DNA of 64,000 bases from Cladophialophora immunda (Eukaryota; Ascomycota; Eurotiomycetes; Chaetothyriales; Herpotrichiellaceae): positions 4,638,619-4,702,618 of the forward strand of contig NW_015622543.1 of assembly GCF_000835495.1 (NCBI RefSeq), read 5' to 3'. Below the pieces are notes generated by a model. It did no database searches, had not been told where the DNA came from, and saw only the letters and a program-made list of their open reading frames with translations. A program made the translations under genes and the position numbers. Below are positions 35,202 to 46,466 of this stretch, in pieces (position 1 is the stretch's first letter; each line of letters begins with the position of its first letter).

Positions 35202-36669
35202 ATGGCCTACGAGGAGGAATACCTCCTTGACAGGGAGCGTCACGTAAAATATTGGAAAAGGTGTGCGCAAATCCTGCCCGAACCTTACACCTCAGGCGAA
35301 GCCAGCCGAATGAGTTTCGGCTTCTTCATCGTGGCTGCGCTGGATCTGCTAGGAGCACTCGACATCGTCATCACGCCATCCGAGAAACATGGTTGGATCG
35401 AGTGGATATACACCTGTCAGGTCCCTCACACAGGCGGCTTCCGAGGTTTCACAGGCACCATGCTGGGTGGCCAGAGGAGTTACCACAACTGGCACTGGGA
35501 TCCCGCCAACCTGCCAAATACCTACTTTGCGCTGGCTACTTTGGTGATTTTGGGAGATGACCTTTCCAGGGTGAAGAGGAAAGAATGCCTTGCCTGGGTG
35601 GCTGGTTTGCAAAGGCCCAATGGTAGCTTTGGGGAATTCCTCGGAGAGGACGATCAGGTCGAAGGGGCGGATGATCCAAGACTCTGCATGTGCGCCGTAG
35701 GCATTATCAGAATATTACAAGGATATGGGGAGCACGCGGAAAGGTCGCAGTTCGACGAAGCAGCCTTGCAGAGGTATATTGCCAATTGTCAGGTGAGGAC
35801 CCAGTGGTTTACGAAACGACAGGCCAAGGCTGATATCTATCCTAGTCTCATGAAGGCGGGATTGGTCAAGCTCCGCTTCTCGAAGCTCACTGTAAATTCC
35901 CTCGACTGTTTGATTGCCCATCACTGTGCTGATTTCTCTGCTAGCCGGGCTGAATTACTGTGGCATCGCTGCACTCTCATTTCTCGCGCTGCTTCAACAG
36001 CCTGTGGTATCCGTGCAGGAGATGGCAGAACGAGCCAACGTCGACACTGCCATCTGTACCAGATGGATGCTAGATCGACAAACAACATGGATAGAAGAGG
36101 ACGAGGACGAAGACGAGGACGAAGAGGGTCAACCTGGAGACCGAGCCGATACGGGCAGCAACCACGAAGCTCAGCCGTCGTCCTTTGATGTCTCCGGCAT
36201 GCACACCAGCCTGGTCACGCAGGGGTTGATTGCTGGATTTTGCGGCCGTTGTGGGAAGATTGCAGACACTTGTTACTGCTTCTGGAACGTGGGAGCCCTT
36301 GCAGTGGGTTGTGTCCACATGATCCATTGAGGCTACTCGACTGATGGTCCAGCAGATTCTGCAACAGCATCATCTCGTTGATGTCGACTCGTTGAGGAGA
36401 TATCTTCTGGGAAAAGTCACCCACGTTATCGGAGGATTTGCGAAAGGCCCTGGCGAACTGCCGGGTGAGTGCTCACGTCGTCTCGAGGTCCCACCGCCGT
36501 GCAGAAACTCGGTGTCCTAACACTCCTTCCAGATCTCCTGCACTCATATCTTGGGCTTGCAACCCTGGCAATATACAATGAGCCCGGGCTGAAAGAGCTG
36601 GATCCCACATTTTGTATCAGCAAAGATGCCGTACAGAGATTGAGCAAGGTCGCGCGGTGGCAAAGCTAG
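35202..36669 (+). CDS. CDC43: Geranylgeranyltransferase type I beta subunit
   Basis: Catalytic beta subunit of GGTase-I, which prenylates CaaX-box Rho/Cdc42 GTPases. Five exons: 35202..35792, 35846..35891, 35945..36303, 36353..36464 and 36533..36669, about 414 residues. The second exon is just 46 nt and encodes SHEGGIGQAPLLEAH, which completes the conserved CQ...GGI...E.H.GLNYCG motif. Other prenyltransferase repeat features are RMSFGFFIVAALDLLGAL, HTGGFRGF, NGSFGEF, GFCGRCGKIADTCYCFW with the zinc-binding Asp-x-Cys, and PDLLHSYLGLATLAIY with the last zinc ligand His. A run of Glu/Asp with a Gly/Asn-rich tail near residues 290-320 is an insertion not expected in the family. It starts at the ATG before AYEEEYLLDRERHVKYW. 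Confidence 0.92.
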
Positions 36670-37503
36670 GATTTATACGACTTGTGCTTGTACTCGTAAG
36701 TAAGGGGGAGCTTTGGTGAGGCGCAGCAAGCCCCTCAGATGGCCCGACTGCGGTCGATTTTCGTATTCCATTGTCCATTCTGGCTCCTCCCGCTGGCCGC
36801 CCAGGACATGGCCACACGTGGCCCTGGCCGCCAGCGCGGCTGACCCATGCATATGGCCATTTCTCTTTCTATGAATGTGAATGTGAATGTGGATGTGTGT
36901 GTGTATATGCATTGCCTTCGCATCTGGAAGAACTTACCCCCCTCCACTGCAACTCGATGCAACGCCGAGTTTTCGAAACGTGGGCGTTTCAAACGCGCAG
37001 CAGAGCTGGGCTTGCTGCTCGACACTCCGCCTCTGTCTATCCTGGATCTAACCGAAAAAGCGGGTGTCAAAGCGATCAGGAGGCTGGAGCGATGAATCGA
37101 GGGGTCCATGGGGATGGCCTCGGACCACTCGCTGATCGTTACAGCCAGCATCGCGTCAGCCACAGAGCCGATACACCCTCACATTCACCCAGAAGGTGAT
37201 AAGCACTAGCTATTCTTAGCTGAATCCTTACCAAGACGGTCGTTTGCTTTTAACGGCATCTAGGCTCATCCCAGGCACAGCTGCTTGTTGTCTTGGGCTG
37301 AGTCTTTCAAATTCGGATGATCTCCTTCTCTCACTGGTCTTGTTGCAAAGAGTTTGAAGTAGCCAGTGCAAATCCCGGGTCACTGTATACCATTGACTAT
37401 TAAATCCTTCGAGTCTGCGAGAAGAGTCTCTAATCCTTCCACGATCTTGATTGACAGCAACCGAGAAACAAGTCCCCCCTCAGGCCAGCTGACCGCCGTC
37501 GCC
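36670..37503. other. Intergenic region upstream of the DUF7053 gene
   Basis: About 830 bp with a short simple repeat at 36871-36908. The in-frame codons upstream of 37504 lack a convincing start. No gene is seen. Confidence 0.5.
36871..36908. repeat. GAATGT/GT simple repeat
   Basis: Three GAATGT units followed by GGATGTGTGTGTGTATATG. Ordinary microsatellite in intergenic DNA. Confidence 0.7.
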
Positions 37504-38685
37504 ATGCCGAAACGCACCCTCTTCACCAACATTACCCCTCTCCCTCCTCAGGTCTCGCGAGAGGTCGCGATCGCCATGCTTCACAACCACGATGAAATGA
37601 TCGAGCTGAACCCGCTTGTCATCGAACACCACCCGATCAAAACTCCCAGAGATGCCCCCGCCGACGAATTCTTGGACTGCGCCTGGCAAGAGCTGACGGA
37701 CAAGATCCATTACCTGCCGGGTGGGATCGTCAAGGGCAAAGTCAGCTACAAGGCTTGCTTTCATGACACTCCATATGGGCTTCAGACACACATCTATGCT
37801 CCCATGGGCCTGGACATCCGAGAAAAATGGTCCATAGGAGGGTCCCTGCCTGGTGAGCCTCCAGAGCCACGAGAACTTGGGATTGATGTCCCTCGAACGG
37901 GCCTTTACCTCCGCGAAGATGGCGACATGAGGTGTAACATGCTCTTGACGTCGTTTGTTCGCAAGAACCTCGACAATTCACACAAAGTCTTGGTGGAGCG
38001 AATTCTCAAAAAGGCCGAGCGTGTCGAGGAACGAGTCCAGACCTTGGGAGTTCCTTCGACTCCTGCTCCTGAGACCCCTCGATTCCAATCCGGCTCTCAC
38101 ATGTCGAACTCGCAAATCCTCAATGCGCCTTCCATCTACCAAAGACCTCTCTCCCCTCAAATGCTGTCGCCGCAGCAAGACCTGGGCTGGCAGACAATGG
38201 CGCTTCACCCAGCTTTCCGACCCGACGACAAGCGATTGAGCACCTACAGTCTGCCTCCGTATCAAGCCAATGCCCAACAGCAACAACGAATGAGTTATTA
38301 CGCGCCGCTGAAGCAACCCGATCCTCCCAAACAGTTCCTTGCTGAGTTACCTGGTTCGACGTACCACACCGGTCATCTTGCGCCCCATGCCCACAATACT
38401 CCTCCATTGGACCACCGAATGAGCATGATGTCTGAATTGTCCGGCTCTGAAGGAACACTCATGGGCTCACCGAATCTGCAAGCTCAGTCCGACCAGGGCA
38501 GCCTTGTGGCAGAGAATTTCAATGTCCGGAGGCTAAGCGGAAAGGACTATTCGCAGGACAGTGCCCCGTCAGTTGCGTCGGGCATGTCAAGCCATCGTAG
38601 TCACTCTGACCGGACAAGCATGATCTCCGAACTACCTTCGTCACAACCAACCGAGAACAGATACTATCAGGCCCCGAGGTCGTGA
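37504..38685 (+). CDS. DUF7053 domain protein
   Basis: Single exon of 393 residues. The N-terminal 170 residues match the fungal DUF7053 family, which has a START/SRPBCC-like look: MPKRTLFTNITPLPPQVSRE, then MIELNPLVIEHHPIK, CAWQELTDKIHYLPGG, KVSYKACFHDTPYGLQTH, YAPMGLDIREKWSIGGSLPG and GLYLREDGDMRCNMLLTSFV. The segment ending in a Lys-rich helix (HKVLVERILKKAERVEERV) closes the domain. The remaining 200 residues are disordered and rich in Pro, Gln, Ser and Met. Function is unknown; a lipid-binding or membrane-linked role would fit a START-like fold but is inference. I start at the ATG before PKRTLF because the 46 in-frame residues upstream do not resemble the family. Confidence 0.82.
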   Translation: MPKRTLFTNITPLPPQVSREVAIAMLHNHDEMIELNPLVIEHHPIKTPRDAPADEFLDCAWQELTDKIHYLPGGIVKGKVSYKACFHDTPYGLQTHIYAPMGLDIREKWSIGGSLPGEPPEPRELGIDVPRTGLYLREDGDMRCNMLLTSFVRKNLDNSHKVLVERILKKAERVEERVQTLGVPSTPAPETPRFQSGSHMSNSQILNAPSIYQRPLSPQMLSPQQDLGWQTMALHPAFRPDDKRLSTYSLPPYQANAQQQQRMSYYAPLKQPDPPKQFLAELPGSTYHTGHLAPHAHNTPPLDHRMSMMSELSGSEGTLMGSPNLQAQSDQGSLVAENFNVRRLSGKDYSQDSAPSVASGMSSHRSHSDRTSMISELPSSQPTENRYYQAPRS

Positions 38686-39873
38686 GCCCAGGGATAGGGG
38701 CGGGATTTAACGACGGTAACGATCTTGTTTTGTTCTGAGACGTCAAGACGTACTTGTATAATGTATAGAGACCTAAAATGTTTTGCTATTGAGCTGGGAG
38801 TTGTGGAACGTCACTTTGGAGATCTTGGACATTTCAGATCCATCCTGGGGAAGCGAGTGTTCCACGGTGGATTCGAGCATCATGAAAAGTGCCATTACCG
38901 AATTCTTATGCTATTATATTATCTCTTCCCTTTCCACAATGCACGTACCATCAGGAGGATGGAGAACACAGTTTCCACGTTGTCACACCCACCACTCTGC
39001 ATTCTCTGGCGGCATCTCACCCTATCTGACGATCGGCAGGGCTTTTATGGGACACGTGCCATGTGGAGCAATCAGTATTGACTCGATATTTCAGGAACCT
39101 CTGTGGCGGGCGTGGAGGCGTATTCACACTGGGAAACCCAATTGCAGGAGCGGCATATACTCATTGGCGTTCAACGGCGGTAGTGGGGGTCATTCCTCCC
39201 TGAAGATTTCTAAACATATAGAGATCAGCACGTAGACGAGATCCACGGGGCCTGACGAGTCCCCTATCCATGCTGCTGGATGCACGAAAAAGGTGTTTTC
39301 CTTCCGCTAAAGTGAGGTTCAGGGATAAGACGCCGATCAGCCCTCCACACCTAAAAAGCCCGGCGCAGCCTCTCCCTCCCGCCTTTTCCCACCTCCACAC
39401 AACCCTGAACAACTTAATATTTTGGGGCGCTGGCAATTGGTCTCGAGATCGCAAACTCTTAAAAACGTGCCCGCCTGTCACCACCTGCATCACATCCCGC
39501 CGTTCACGTCACTGCTTCTGCCGAGTGCCAAAGAGCCCCCAACTCAGACCTTTCGGCTCTCAGTCTCAAATGCGCCTTTATACATTCGAGCCCGACCGCG
39601 ACTCGCTCCCTATTACCCCTCGACTGCTCAGTGTCTCCTGAAAGCGCGGAAAGACCACCCAACGGGCGAATTCCCACCTCCCTGTCGGACTTGCCCATAT
39701 GTTATCCTTACCCTCGAGAAGCCGCAGGAACTCCTACACCAATCTGCAGGGTTTGGTCGTCGCAAGGAATGCAAGCTCAGAGGACCAAAGCGGAGCTTCA
39801 GCAACATAAAGCAAAAGTAGGACCACAACTGGTGTATTTGGGCGTTTTTTCGTGTGCATTGAGCTGACTGGGG
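38686..39873. other. Intergenic region upstream of the Kin4-type kinase
   Basis: About 1.2 kb. It contains a CACGTG box at 39053-39058 and CT-rich DNA from 39350 on. If the kinase start is not at 39874, an upstream exon would have to lie here. Confidence 0.4.
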
Positions 39874-42657
39874 ATGGCCGACAGCTTGCCAACTCCTACT
39901 CGGAGTTACTCGAGTAAGATCTGATCCGCCCTCCTCGACTCGTCCCGGGAGTCTGCGCTGACATTCCCAACCAGCCAATTTGCCTCGAAGGAACTCAAGA
40001 CAGTGGGAAACTACTCGTTAGGGAAACTCATCGGAAAGGGCTCCTTCGGCAAGGTCTATCTTGCCAAGCACAACTTGACAAATGGCTCCAAGGTCAGTTT
40101 TGGCGTCGACGACACCTGGCACCTCATGCCCGCAGTCGCTGACTGGCAGTCCCAAAAGGTGGTACTCAAGGCCTCGAGTAAAGACGACCCGAACCTCGCG
40201 AGAGAGATCCACCATCATCGACAGTTCATTCACCCTCACATTGCTCGACTATACGAAGTTATAATAACGGAATCTCTTGTATGGCTAGTTTTGGAATATT
40301 GTCCTGGTAGGAAGATGCGGATGCCACGATTCTAACGAGTCTGCGAAACTAATCACGCACCAGGCGATGAGTTGTACAATTATCTATGCAAGAATGGAGC
40401 ACTTCCCGTCGAAACTGTGCAGAAGATTTTCACTCAGCTGGTCGGAGCGGTTGCATATATCCACAGTAAATCATGTGTCCATCGAGATTTGAAATTGGAG
40501 AATGTCCTTCTCGACAAGAACGACAACGTCAAGCTTTGCGATTTTGGCTTCACCAGGGAGTACGAGGGAAAAGCGAACTATCTGCAGACATTTTGTGGCA
40601 CAGTATGTTACAGTGCGCCAGAAATGCTGAAAGGCGAGAAATATGCGGGCGAGAAGGTCGACGTCTGGAGTCTGGGAATCATTCTCTACGCGCTGTTGAA
40701 GGGCGAACTACCCTTCGATGAAGACGACGATGCAGCCACAAAGGCGAAGATATTGAAAGACGACCCCGTCTATCCAGACACCTTCCCGGAATCCGCAAAG
40801 ACTCTGATCTCCAAGCTCCTCTCGAAGCGGCCTCTGCACAGACCCAGCTTGTCAGATATCCTCGCCGACCCTTTTCTGTCAGACCATGCACCTCATCAAC
40901 AAGCGATTCTGAAACTTTCACAGCCCGCAGCATTCACTACTCAGCTGGAGAAGGATACTTTGGAACGAATGAAGTCGGCGGGTGTGGATATCGACAAAGT
41001 CATTGAGAATGTCCTTTCGCAACGTTGCGACACGCTATCTGGATGGTGGGCGCTGCTCATTGAGAAAGAGACAAGGAAGCAAGCGCGAAAGGAACGCAAG
41101 CGGAGAGACAGAGAAGCAGAGTTGAAGATCCTCAGGCGGCTGAGTGGTGCTAGCAGCAGGCTGGAGAGGATCGCACCCACGCTGGTTGAGGTCGATGAAG
41201 AGCATTCTCCCGGTGAGCTTGAAAGCCGTCGGAGCACCAGTCGAGGCAGGACACAACGAAGAAGTACACCTCAGATATTGGTCGGCGACTTGCCTCAGCT
41301 TCCTGAAGGAGACGTGATAAAGTCTCCCGGGGCTGAAACACCACCGCCGCCTCCGATCGATAAAGACTCTGTACGCTCTCGGAGCGGTTCTCGACCTCCC
41401 ATACCGCCCAAGGAACGCAATCGACGGAGTAGCACGCTACAGCTCGTGACAACAAACCCCGATTTACTGGGTCCCCTGAATGGAGTGAACAAGAGACGAA
41501 GTGGAAGGTTTCGCAACCGACAGTTTCTGAGCCAGCTTACCTCATTGAAGCAGTGGATTATCGACTCCACGAAGCGAGCCAAATCGCCAGTCAGTCCTAG
41601 GATCGACAAAATCTTGAATGGACATTCCAACAACGTCTCCAAAGCAACCCTCTCCAGAGACTCTAACCAGGCGAACAAGAGCACCAGAAATGTTGCAAGC
41701 ACGCCAAATCCAAACAGATCCTCGAACGGGTCCGCGCTTGCTCCCTTCATCTCCAACTCAAACCCTCTTCCCTCTGTTAAAAATCCAGCGCCTCGGATCG
41801 ATACCGCCCGTGGGAGACCTCATCGCAACTCTCTCTCACCTTCACCTGTAACTCCCCGCTCTTCATACCGACGCAGTTCCACCGGTCTGCGGAGCCGAAA
41901 ATCGACATCCTCGTCCGTTTCATCAATCCGAAGCATGCCCCGACACAACACCTCTCACAGCAAAGCCTCCTCTCAGAGCTCTAACAGCCTTGACACGATT
42001 CAGAGCCCTACAAGCCGCACGGTCAGTCTCAGCGGCCGCTCTCCCCACCCCTCGATAAAAGTTCTCCCCGTGACGCCTACGGCCAATGCTTTCCCTTCGA
42101 ATATCCGGATAGTCCGGACTCCTAGAGGCTCCGATGCTGGCCTTCAGCCGCGCCCGCTCTCTGGGGTGGGGAATGATATCCTCAATCCCCCACCAGGTAC
42201 ACCGCAGGCGCACGCTTTCGGCTCAAACGTCATGTTCGCTCGACGGAAGAAGTCGCCGTTCAAAGGACCTATGCTTAACTCGGCCTTTTTCTCCGCGTCG
42301 ACACTCCCCGCCGCGTTCGGAAGCCCTGCAATCGTTGGCGCTGGAAGGCAACGTGAGGGATCGGACGGGAAACCCAACTTGGGTCTCAAAGATTTCATGG
42401 GCGGAGGTGGCAGAAGAAACAGCAAATCGAAGAGGAAAAGCCAAATCATCGAGGAAGAGGAAGAGGATGAGCAAGGTGCCATTGGTGACGAGGAGGAAGA
42501 TGTTGAAGAAGTGGACGCTTTTCAAGCGGTTCATCTCAACAAGGGTGAAAGACTTGACAGTATTACGATTTGGAATGATGCTGTTCCTGAGGGTGCAGAT
42601 GAAGACGATTACGGCGACGACGACGGACGGAAAGTAAGCGCAGGGATTTACACCTGA
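39874..42657 (+). CDS. Serine/threonine protein kinase, Kin4/KfsA (CAMK) type
   Basis: Protein kinase of the Kin4/Ppk1/KfsA group, linked in fungi to spindle-position and septation control. The kinase domain is complete: P-loop LIGKGSFGKVYLAK, VAIK-type lysine in KVVLKASS, catalytic loop CVHRDLKLENV, DFG in LCDFGFTREYEG, APE in YSAPEMLKGEKYAG and DVWSLGIILYALL. After the kinase comes ERMKSAGVDIDKVIENVLSQ and GWWALLIEKE (KA/UBA-like), then 500 disordered Ser/Pro/Arg-rich residues with many potential phosphosites and an acidic tail. Clear introns are 40093..40158 and 40307..40363. The first exon is unsure. ATG 39874 with donor GTAAGA at 39914 keeps frame only with the acceptor ending at 40003 (protein of about 856 residues). 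The better acceptor at 39974 (branch CTGAC) shifts frame, although the sequence between, QFASKELKTVGNYSLG, looks coding. Confidence 0.85.
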
Positions 42658-43474
42658 CATGGTTTGCGAAACAGCGTTGCTTGCATCATTCTGCCACTGT
42701 CTTTGACGGGTCAGCAGGAGTCTAAAAGAAGGGAGTCACGAATATGCTTTTGGGGAGTTCGATCCTCTATTTCAGTTGTTTGAAGCGGACAGATGTTGGA
42801 GGGACACGGCGAGGATGAGACTCAGGGCGGAGGCCGGAGTTTTCCTTTTTCCGACGAAGATGCAGTAATGGATATGAACGGCTTGTTGATAAGAGCACGG
42901 GGTCTCATAGCCTTACTTTTTTCTTGTACGATATGATATAGCCTGGGAGACCTAGGTACCGTTTTGACTGTCGTCTTTGCTTTTCGATAAGGCTGAACTT
43001 CAGGGGCCACGGGGTGGCTAGGGGCTGGGATCATTGGCCCCTTCGGACGGCGCCCTCTAGATGACCTGCGTGCCTTCTTTCGATTGACTGAATGATCGGT
43101 CTATGCACTGGCTCTCTCAGCTACCGTTATGGCTGGCGAGTGGCTACCTGTACAAAGCTAGCACTCTGTCTCCCTCGCCATTCCCCGCACCTCCAACATA
43201 TTAACTAAGCCGTATTTAGACTAGTGCCGACCCTACCGGAAAATCGATTCACCGAGATATTAGCCTCAAGGCTCTTCTCAGTCTCTCCAACTTCTAGGCT
43301 TGACACCAGACTTCCACCATGAACTTCTATCGCTATTCCGATCGTCTCCTACTCAAGAATTCAACTCTGTTAAGTGAAGTCTCCGCTTGACATACCTCAA
43401 AATCTTTGCCATTCTGAACCTTCCGTCTGGACACGGGCCGGTGATAGGTCCAAGTCGACGCAACGTACGCCAGG
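42658..43474. other. Intergenic region upstream of PRP28
   Basis: About 820 bp containing the 3' flank of the kinase and the PRP28 promoter. No other feature is seen. Confidence 0.5.
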
Positions 43475-45967
43475 ATGGCGGAAACAATGGTGAACGGCCA
43501 CCGCGAAGTTGAGATGCCAGCACCTCCTGTTGACCCTCTTTCAAGACCACAGACACCTCCGCCTCCCCCATCCGCTGAGACTGAACCTCCTCCGCCTCCG
43601 TTAGAAGCAAGGTTTGCGCCACCTCCTCCGCCTACAGACTCAAGCATTCCCCCTCCCCCGCCTGGGCCAGTGCCACCTCCTCCTAGCGACAACGAAGGCT
43701 CTACAACAAATGATGTCAGGCCACAACCTCCGAAGAAGAAGGGCTGGGGGGCGGCAAAGACGGCGAAGGCGACGCCACTGAGTGTGGAAGAACTCCTGAA
43801 GAAGAAGCGAGAAGCCGATCTTGCGGCCAGCAAACCAAAGTTTCTCTCCAGGGCGGAGCGTGAAAAGCTGGCTTTGGAGAAGCGGCAGAAGGAGGTTGAG
43901 GCGATCTCCGCTCAGAAACAACAGAACGGGGTAGCCCGGAATGGCTCCTCTGCACCGCCTGAACCGTCCAAGCCAAGTTCGGCACCGACTGGACCAAAGG
44001 CTCTTCGTAACGGAGATGTACCCAGAGGCCCTGCTGCGATGCGGTCACGAGGGCCCAACAAGGGCGTCGACTTTGCTCCGCCCGCGGCACCCAAGTCGAT
44101 CGCGTTTGGTGGTGATTCCCGAGCACAAAAGCGAGGGGCGGAGGACGACCGGTCTGAAAAGGCAGAAGTGGAGATTATCCGACAGAGGTATATGGGTGCT
44201 GACATGAATGTGTCGACCTTCTCTGCCTTGAAGAAGCGACGACGCACGACAGAAAAGAAATTCAACTTTGAATGGAATGCCGAAGAGGACACCACACCCG
44301 ACTACAATCCCATCTACAACAACCGCGCTGAGGTCAACTTCTTCGGGAGAGGTCGACTGGGTGGGTTTGATCAACAAGCGGCCGATGCAGCTGCACGGAA
44401 GTATGCAGAGGCATTACAGTCCAGAGATACAGTTGCAGGAGCAGCCCGCGCCCAAGAGATTCTCGAAATGGAGCGCAAGAGGAAGGAAGAATCCGGCCGC
44501 ATGGCAATTGACAAACACTGGAGTGAAAAGAAATTGGAGCATATGCGGGAACGCGACTGGCGCATATTCAAGGAGGATTTCAATATCAGCACGAAAGGTG
44601 GCGGTATCCCCAACCCCATGCGCAACTGGAAAGAATCTGGACTTCCGAGAAAGCTGTTGGAAATCATTGACCAAGTAGGATATGTCGATCCTTCACCGAT
44701 TCAAAGGGCCGCCATCCCCATCGCCCTTCAAAACCGCGACCTCATCGGTGTTGCAGTAACCGGTTCCGGCAAGACTGCCGCCTTCCTCCTCCCTCTACTT
44801 GTCTACATCGCCGAACTTCCGCGTCTAGACGAAGACGATATGCGGCGGAATAATGGACCCTACGCCATCATCCTTGCCCCCACCCGTGAACTCGCACAAC
44901 AAATCGAAATTGAAGCAAAAAAGTTTGCCACACCCCTGGGTTTCACGGTCGTCTCAATAGTAGGAGGTCACAGCATCGAAGAACAAGCTTATAACCTTCG
45001 CAACGGTGCAGAAATCATCATCGCGACGCCGGGTCGTCTGGTGGACTGTATTGATCGCCGCATCATTGTGCTGGAGCAATGCTGCTACGTGATCATGGAC
45101 GAAGCAGACCGCATGATCGACCTTGGGTTTGAGGAACCTGTGAACAAAATCCTGGATGCCCTACCTGTAAGCAACGAGAAGCCCGACAGTGAGGCCGCGG
45201 AAGACGGAAGAGCCATGTCCCGCCACCTAGGTGGAAAAGACCGATACCGCCAGACCATGATGTATACAGCCACCATGCCTGCCGCGGTCGAGAGGATCGC
45301 ACGAAAATACCTGAGAAGGCCGGCGATCGTGACGATTGGTAATGTGGGCGAAGCAGTCGACACCGTCGAACAACGGGTGGAATTCGTTGCTGGCGAAGAC
45401 AAGCGCAAGAAGCGACTGAACGAGATCCTCTCCAGTGGCGAATTCCGACCGCCGATCATCGTCTTTGTGAATATCAAGCGGAATTGCGACGCGGTCGCCA
45501 GGGACATCAAATCCATGGGATTCAGCAGTGTCACGCTGCACGGGTCCAAGACGCAGGAACAGCGTGAGGCAGCTCTGCAATCGGTCCGGGACGGCAAAAC
45601 CGATGTCCTCGTCGCGACCGACTTGGCAGGCCGTGGTATCGATGTCCCCGACGTGAGCTTGGTGGTCAACTTCAACATGGCGACCAACATTGAATCCTAC
45701 ACCCACCGCATCGGGCGTACCGGACGCGCAGGCAAATCCGGCGTGGCGATCACGTTCCTCGGCAACGAGGACAACGATGTGTTGTACGATCTGAAGCAGA
45801 TGCTGATGAAGAGTTCCATCAGTAGGGTGCCGGAGGAGTTGCGGAAGCACGAGGCGGCGCAGCAGAAGAGAGGCGCCGGCCTGGCCGGAGGCGACAAGAT
45901 GAAGGGCGGGAAATCGGCCGGGGATGAGAGCGGCGGGTTCGGAGGCAAGGGTGGTGGTGGGTGGTAG
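43475..45967 (+). CDS. PRP28: Pre-mRNA-splicing ATP-dependent RNA helicase PRP28
   Basis: DEAD-box helicase that displaces U1 snRNA from the 5' splice site during spliceosome activation. Single exon of 830 residues. Residues 1-90 are proline-rich with runs of four to five prolines, followed by a basic coiled region (LSVEELLKKKREAD, KFLSRAEREKLALEKRQKE). The PRP28-specific lead is RYMGADMNVSTFSALKKRR, then FNFEWNAEEDTTPDYNPIY and DWRIFKEDFNISTKGG. Helicase motifs: Q motif PSPIQRAAIP, motif I AVTGSGKTAAF, Ia PTRELAQQ, Ib TPGRL, II DEAD, III TAT, IV IVFVNIKRNCD, V ATDLAGRGIDVPD and VI HRIGRTGRAG. The C-terminus is Gly/Lys-rich. TAT instead of SAT in motif III is usual for this subfamily. Together with PRP39 it makes two U1-related splicing factors in this window, but they are 20 kb apart. 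Confidence 0.96.
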   Translation: MAETMVNGHREVEMPAPPVDPLSRPQTPPPPPSAETEPPPPPLEARFAPPPPPTDSSIPPPPPGPVPPPPSDNEGSTTNDVRPQPPKKKGWGAAKTAKATPLSVEELLKKKREADLAASKPKFLSRAEREKLALEKRQKEVEAISAQKQQNGVARNGSSAPPEPSKPSSAPTGPKALRNGDVPRGPAAMRSRGPNKGVDFAPPAAPKSIAFGGDSRAQKRGAEDDRSEKAEVEIIRQRYMGADMNVSTFSALKKRRRTTEKKFNFEWNAEEDTTPDYNPIYNNRAEVNFFGRGRLGGFDQQAADAAARKYAEALQSRDTVAGAARAQEILEMERKRKEESGRMAIDKHWSEKKLEHMRERDWRIFKEDFNISTKGGGIPNPMRNWKESGLPRKLLEIIDQVGYVDPSPIQRAAIPIALQNRDLIGVAVTGSGKTAAFLLPLLVYIAELPRLDEDDMRRNNGPYAIILAPTRELAQQIEIEAKKFATPLGFTVVSIVGGHSIEEQAYNLRNGAEIIIATPGRLVDCIDRRIIVLEQCCYVIMDEADRMIDLGFEEPVNKILDALPVSNEKPDSEAAEDGRAMSRHLGGKDRYRQTMMYTATMPAAVERIARKYLRRPAIVTIGNVGEAVDTVEQRVEFVAGEDKRKKRLNEILSSGEFRPPIIVFVNIKRNCDAVARDIKSMGFSSVTLHGSKTQEQREAALQSVRDGKTDVLVATDLAGRGIDVPDVSLVVNFNMATNIESYTHRIGRTGRAGKSGVAITFLGNEDNDVLYDLKQMLMKSSISRVPEELRKHEAAQQKRGAGLAGGDKMKGGKSAGDESGGFGGKGGGGW

Positions 45968-46466
45968 ATAGACTACATACACAGTCGTCAATGAATGGAT
46001 GAACATGGTTATGGTTGATGGAAGAATAGCTGCCTCTTCCGATTGCTACATTACCGAGTACAATCAGAGCAGACAGACAGGAAAACACAGGAGGAAGATC
46101 ACCCCGAATCCAGGGTTGTCGCTTCTCGCTTCTCGGTGATGTCGTCCCAGGGCACAAACAGAGGTTGCTCTCATCTTAGCTTGTCTCCTGTTTCTCCTGT
46201 ACATACTACTCTGCTTGATGTTGTGAATGGTTGTTACACTACCACACCTTCACTTTCCAACTCCCGCTCTCAGGAGATGCAGGAAACCAGTTAATCAATC
46301 AATCAACCAACCATGGGGATTTCAATCCAATGCTAGCAACTAGTCCAAGCCACACCGATCCAAATCCAAATCCAAATGCATAGTCAAAACCAAAGCTAAA
46401 CATGCCCAAAACTCCGATTCACATCACATCATACCAGATCATCAGGGGCATCGCCCGGGCGAGCTC
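45968..46466. other. Convergent intergenic spacer
   Basis: About 500 bp of 3' flanks of PRP28 and SPC105. Short runs of AATC and CCAAATC-like words occur at 46290-46385. Nothing else is seen. Confidence 0.5.

Noticed and set aside
45227..46006. 259-codon minus-strand ORF
   Set aside because: Antisense of the C-terminal helicase half of PRP28.
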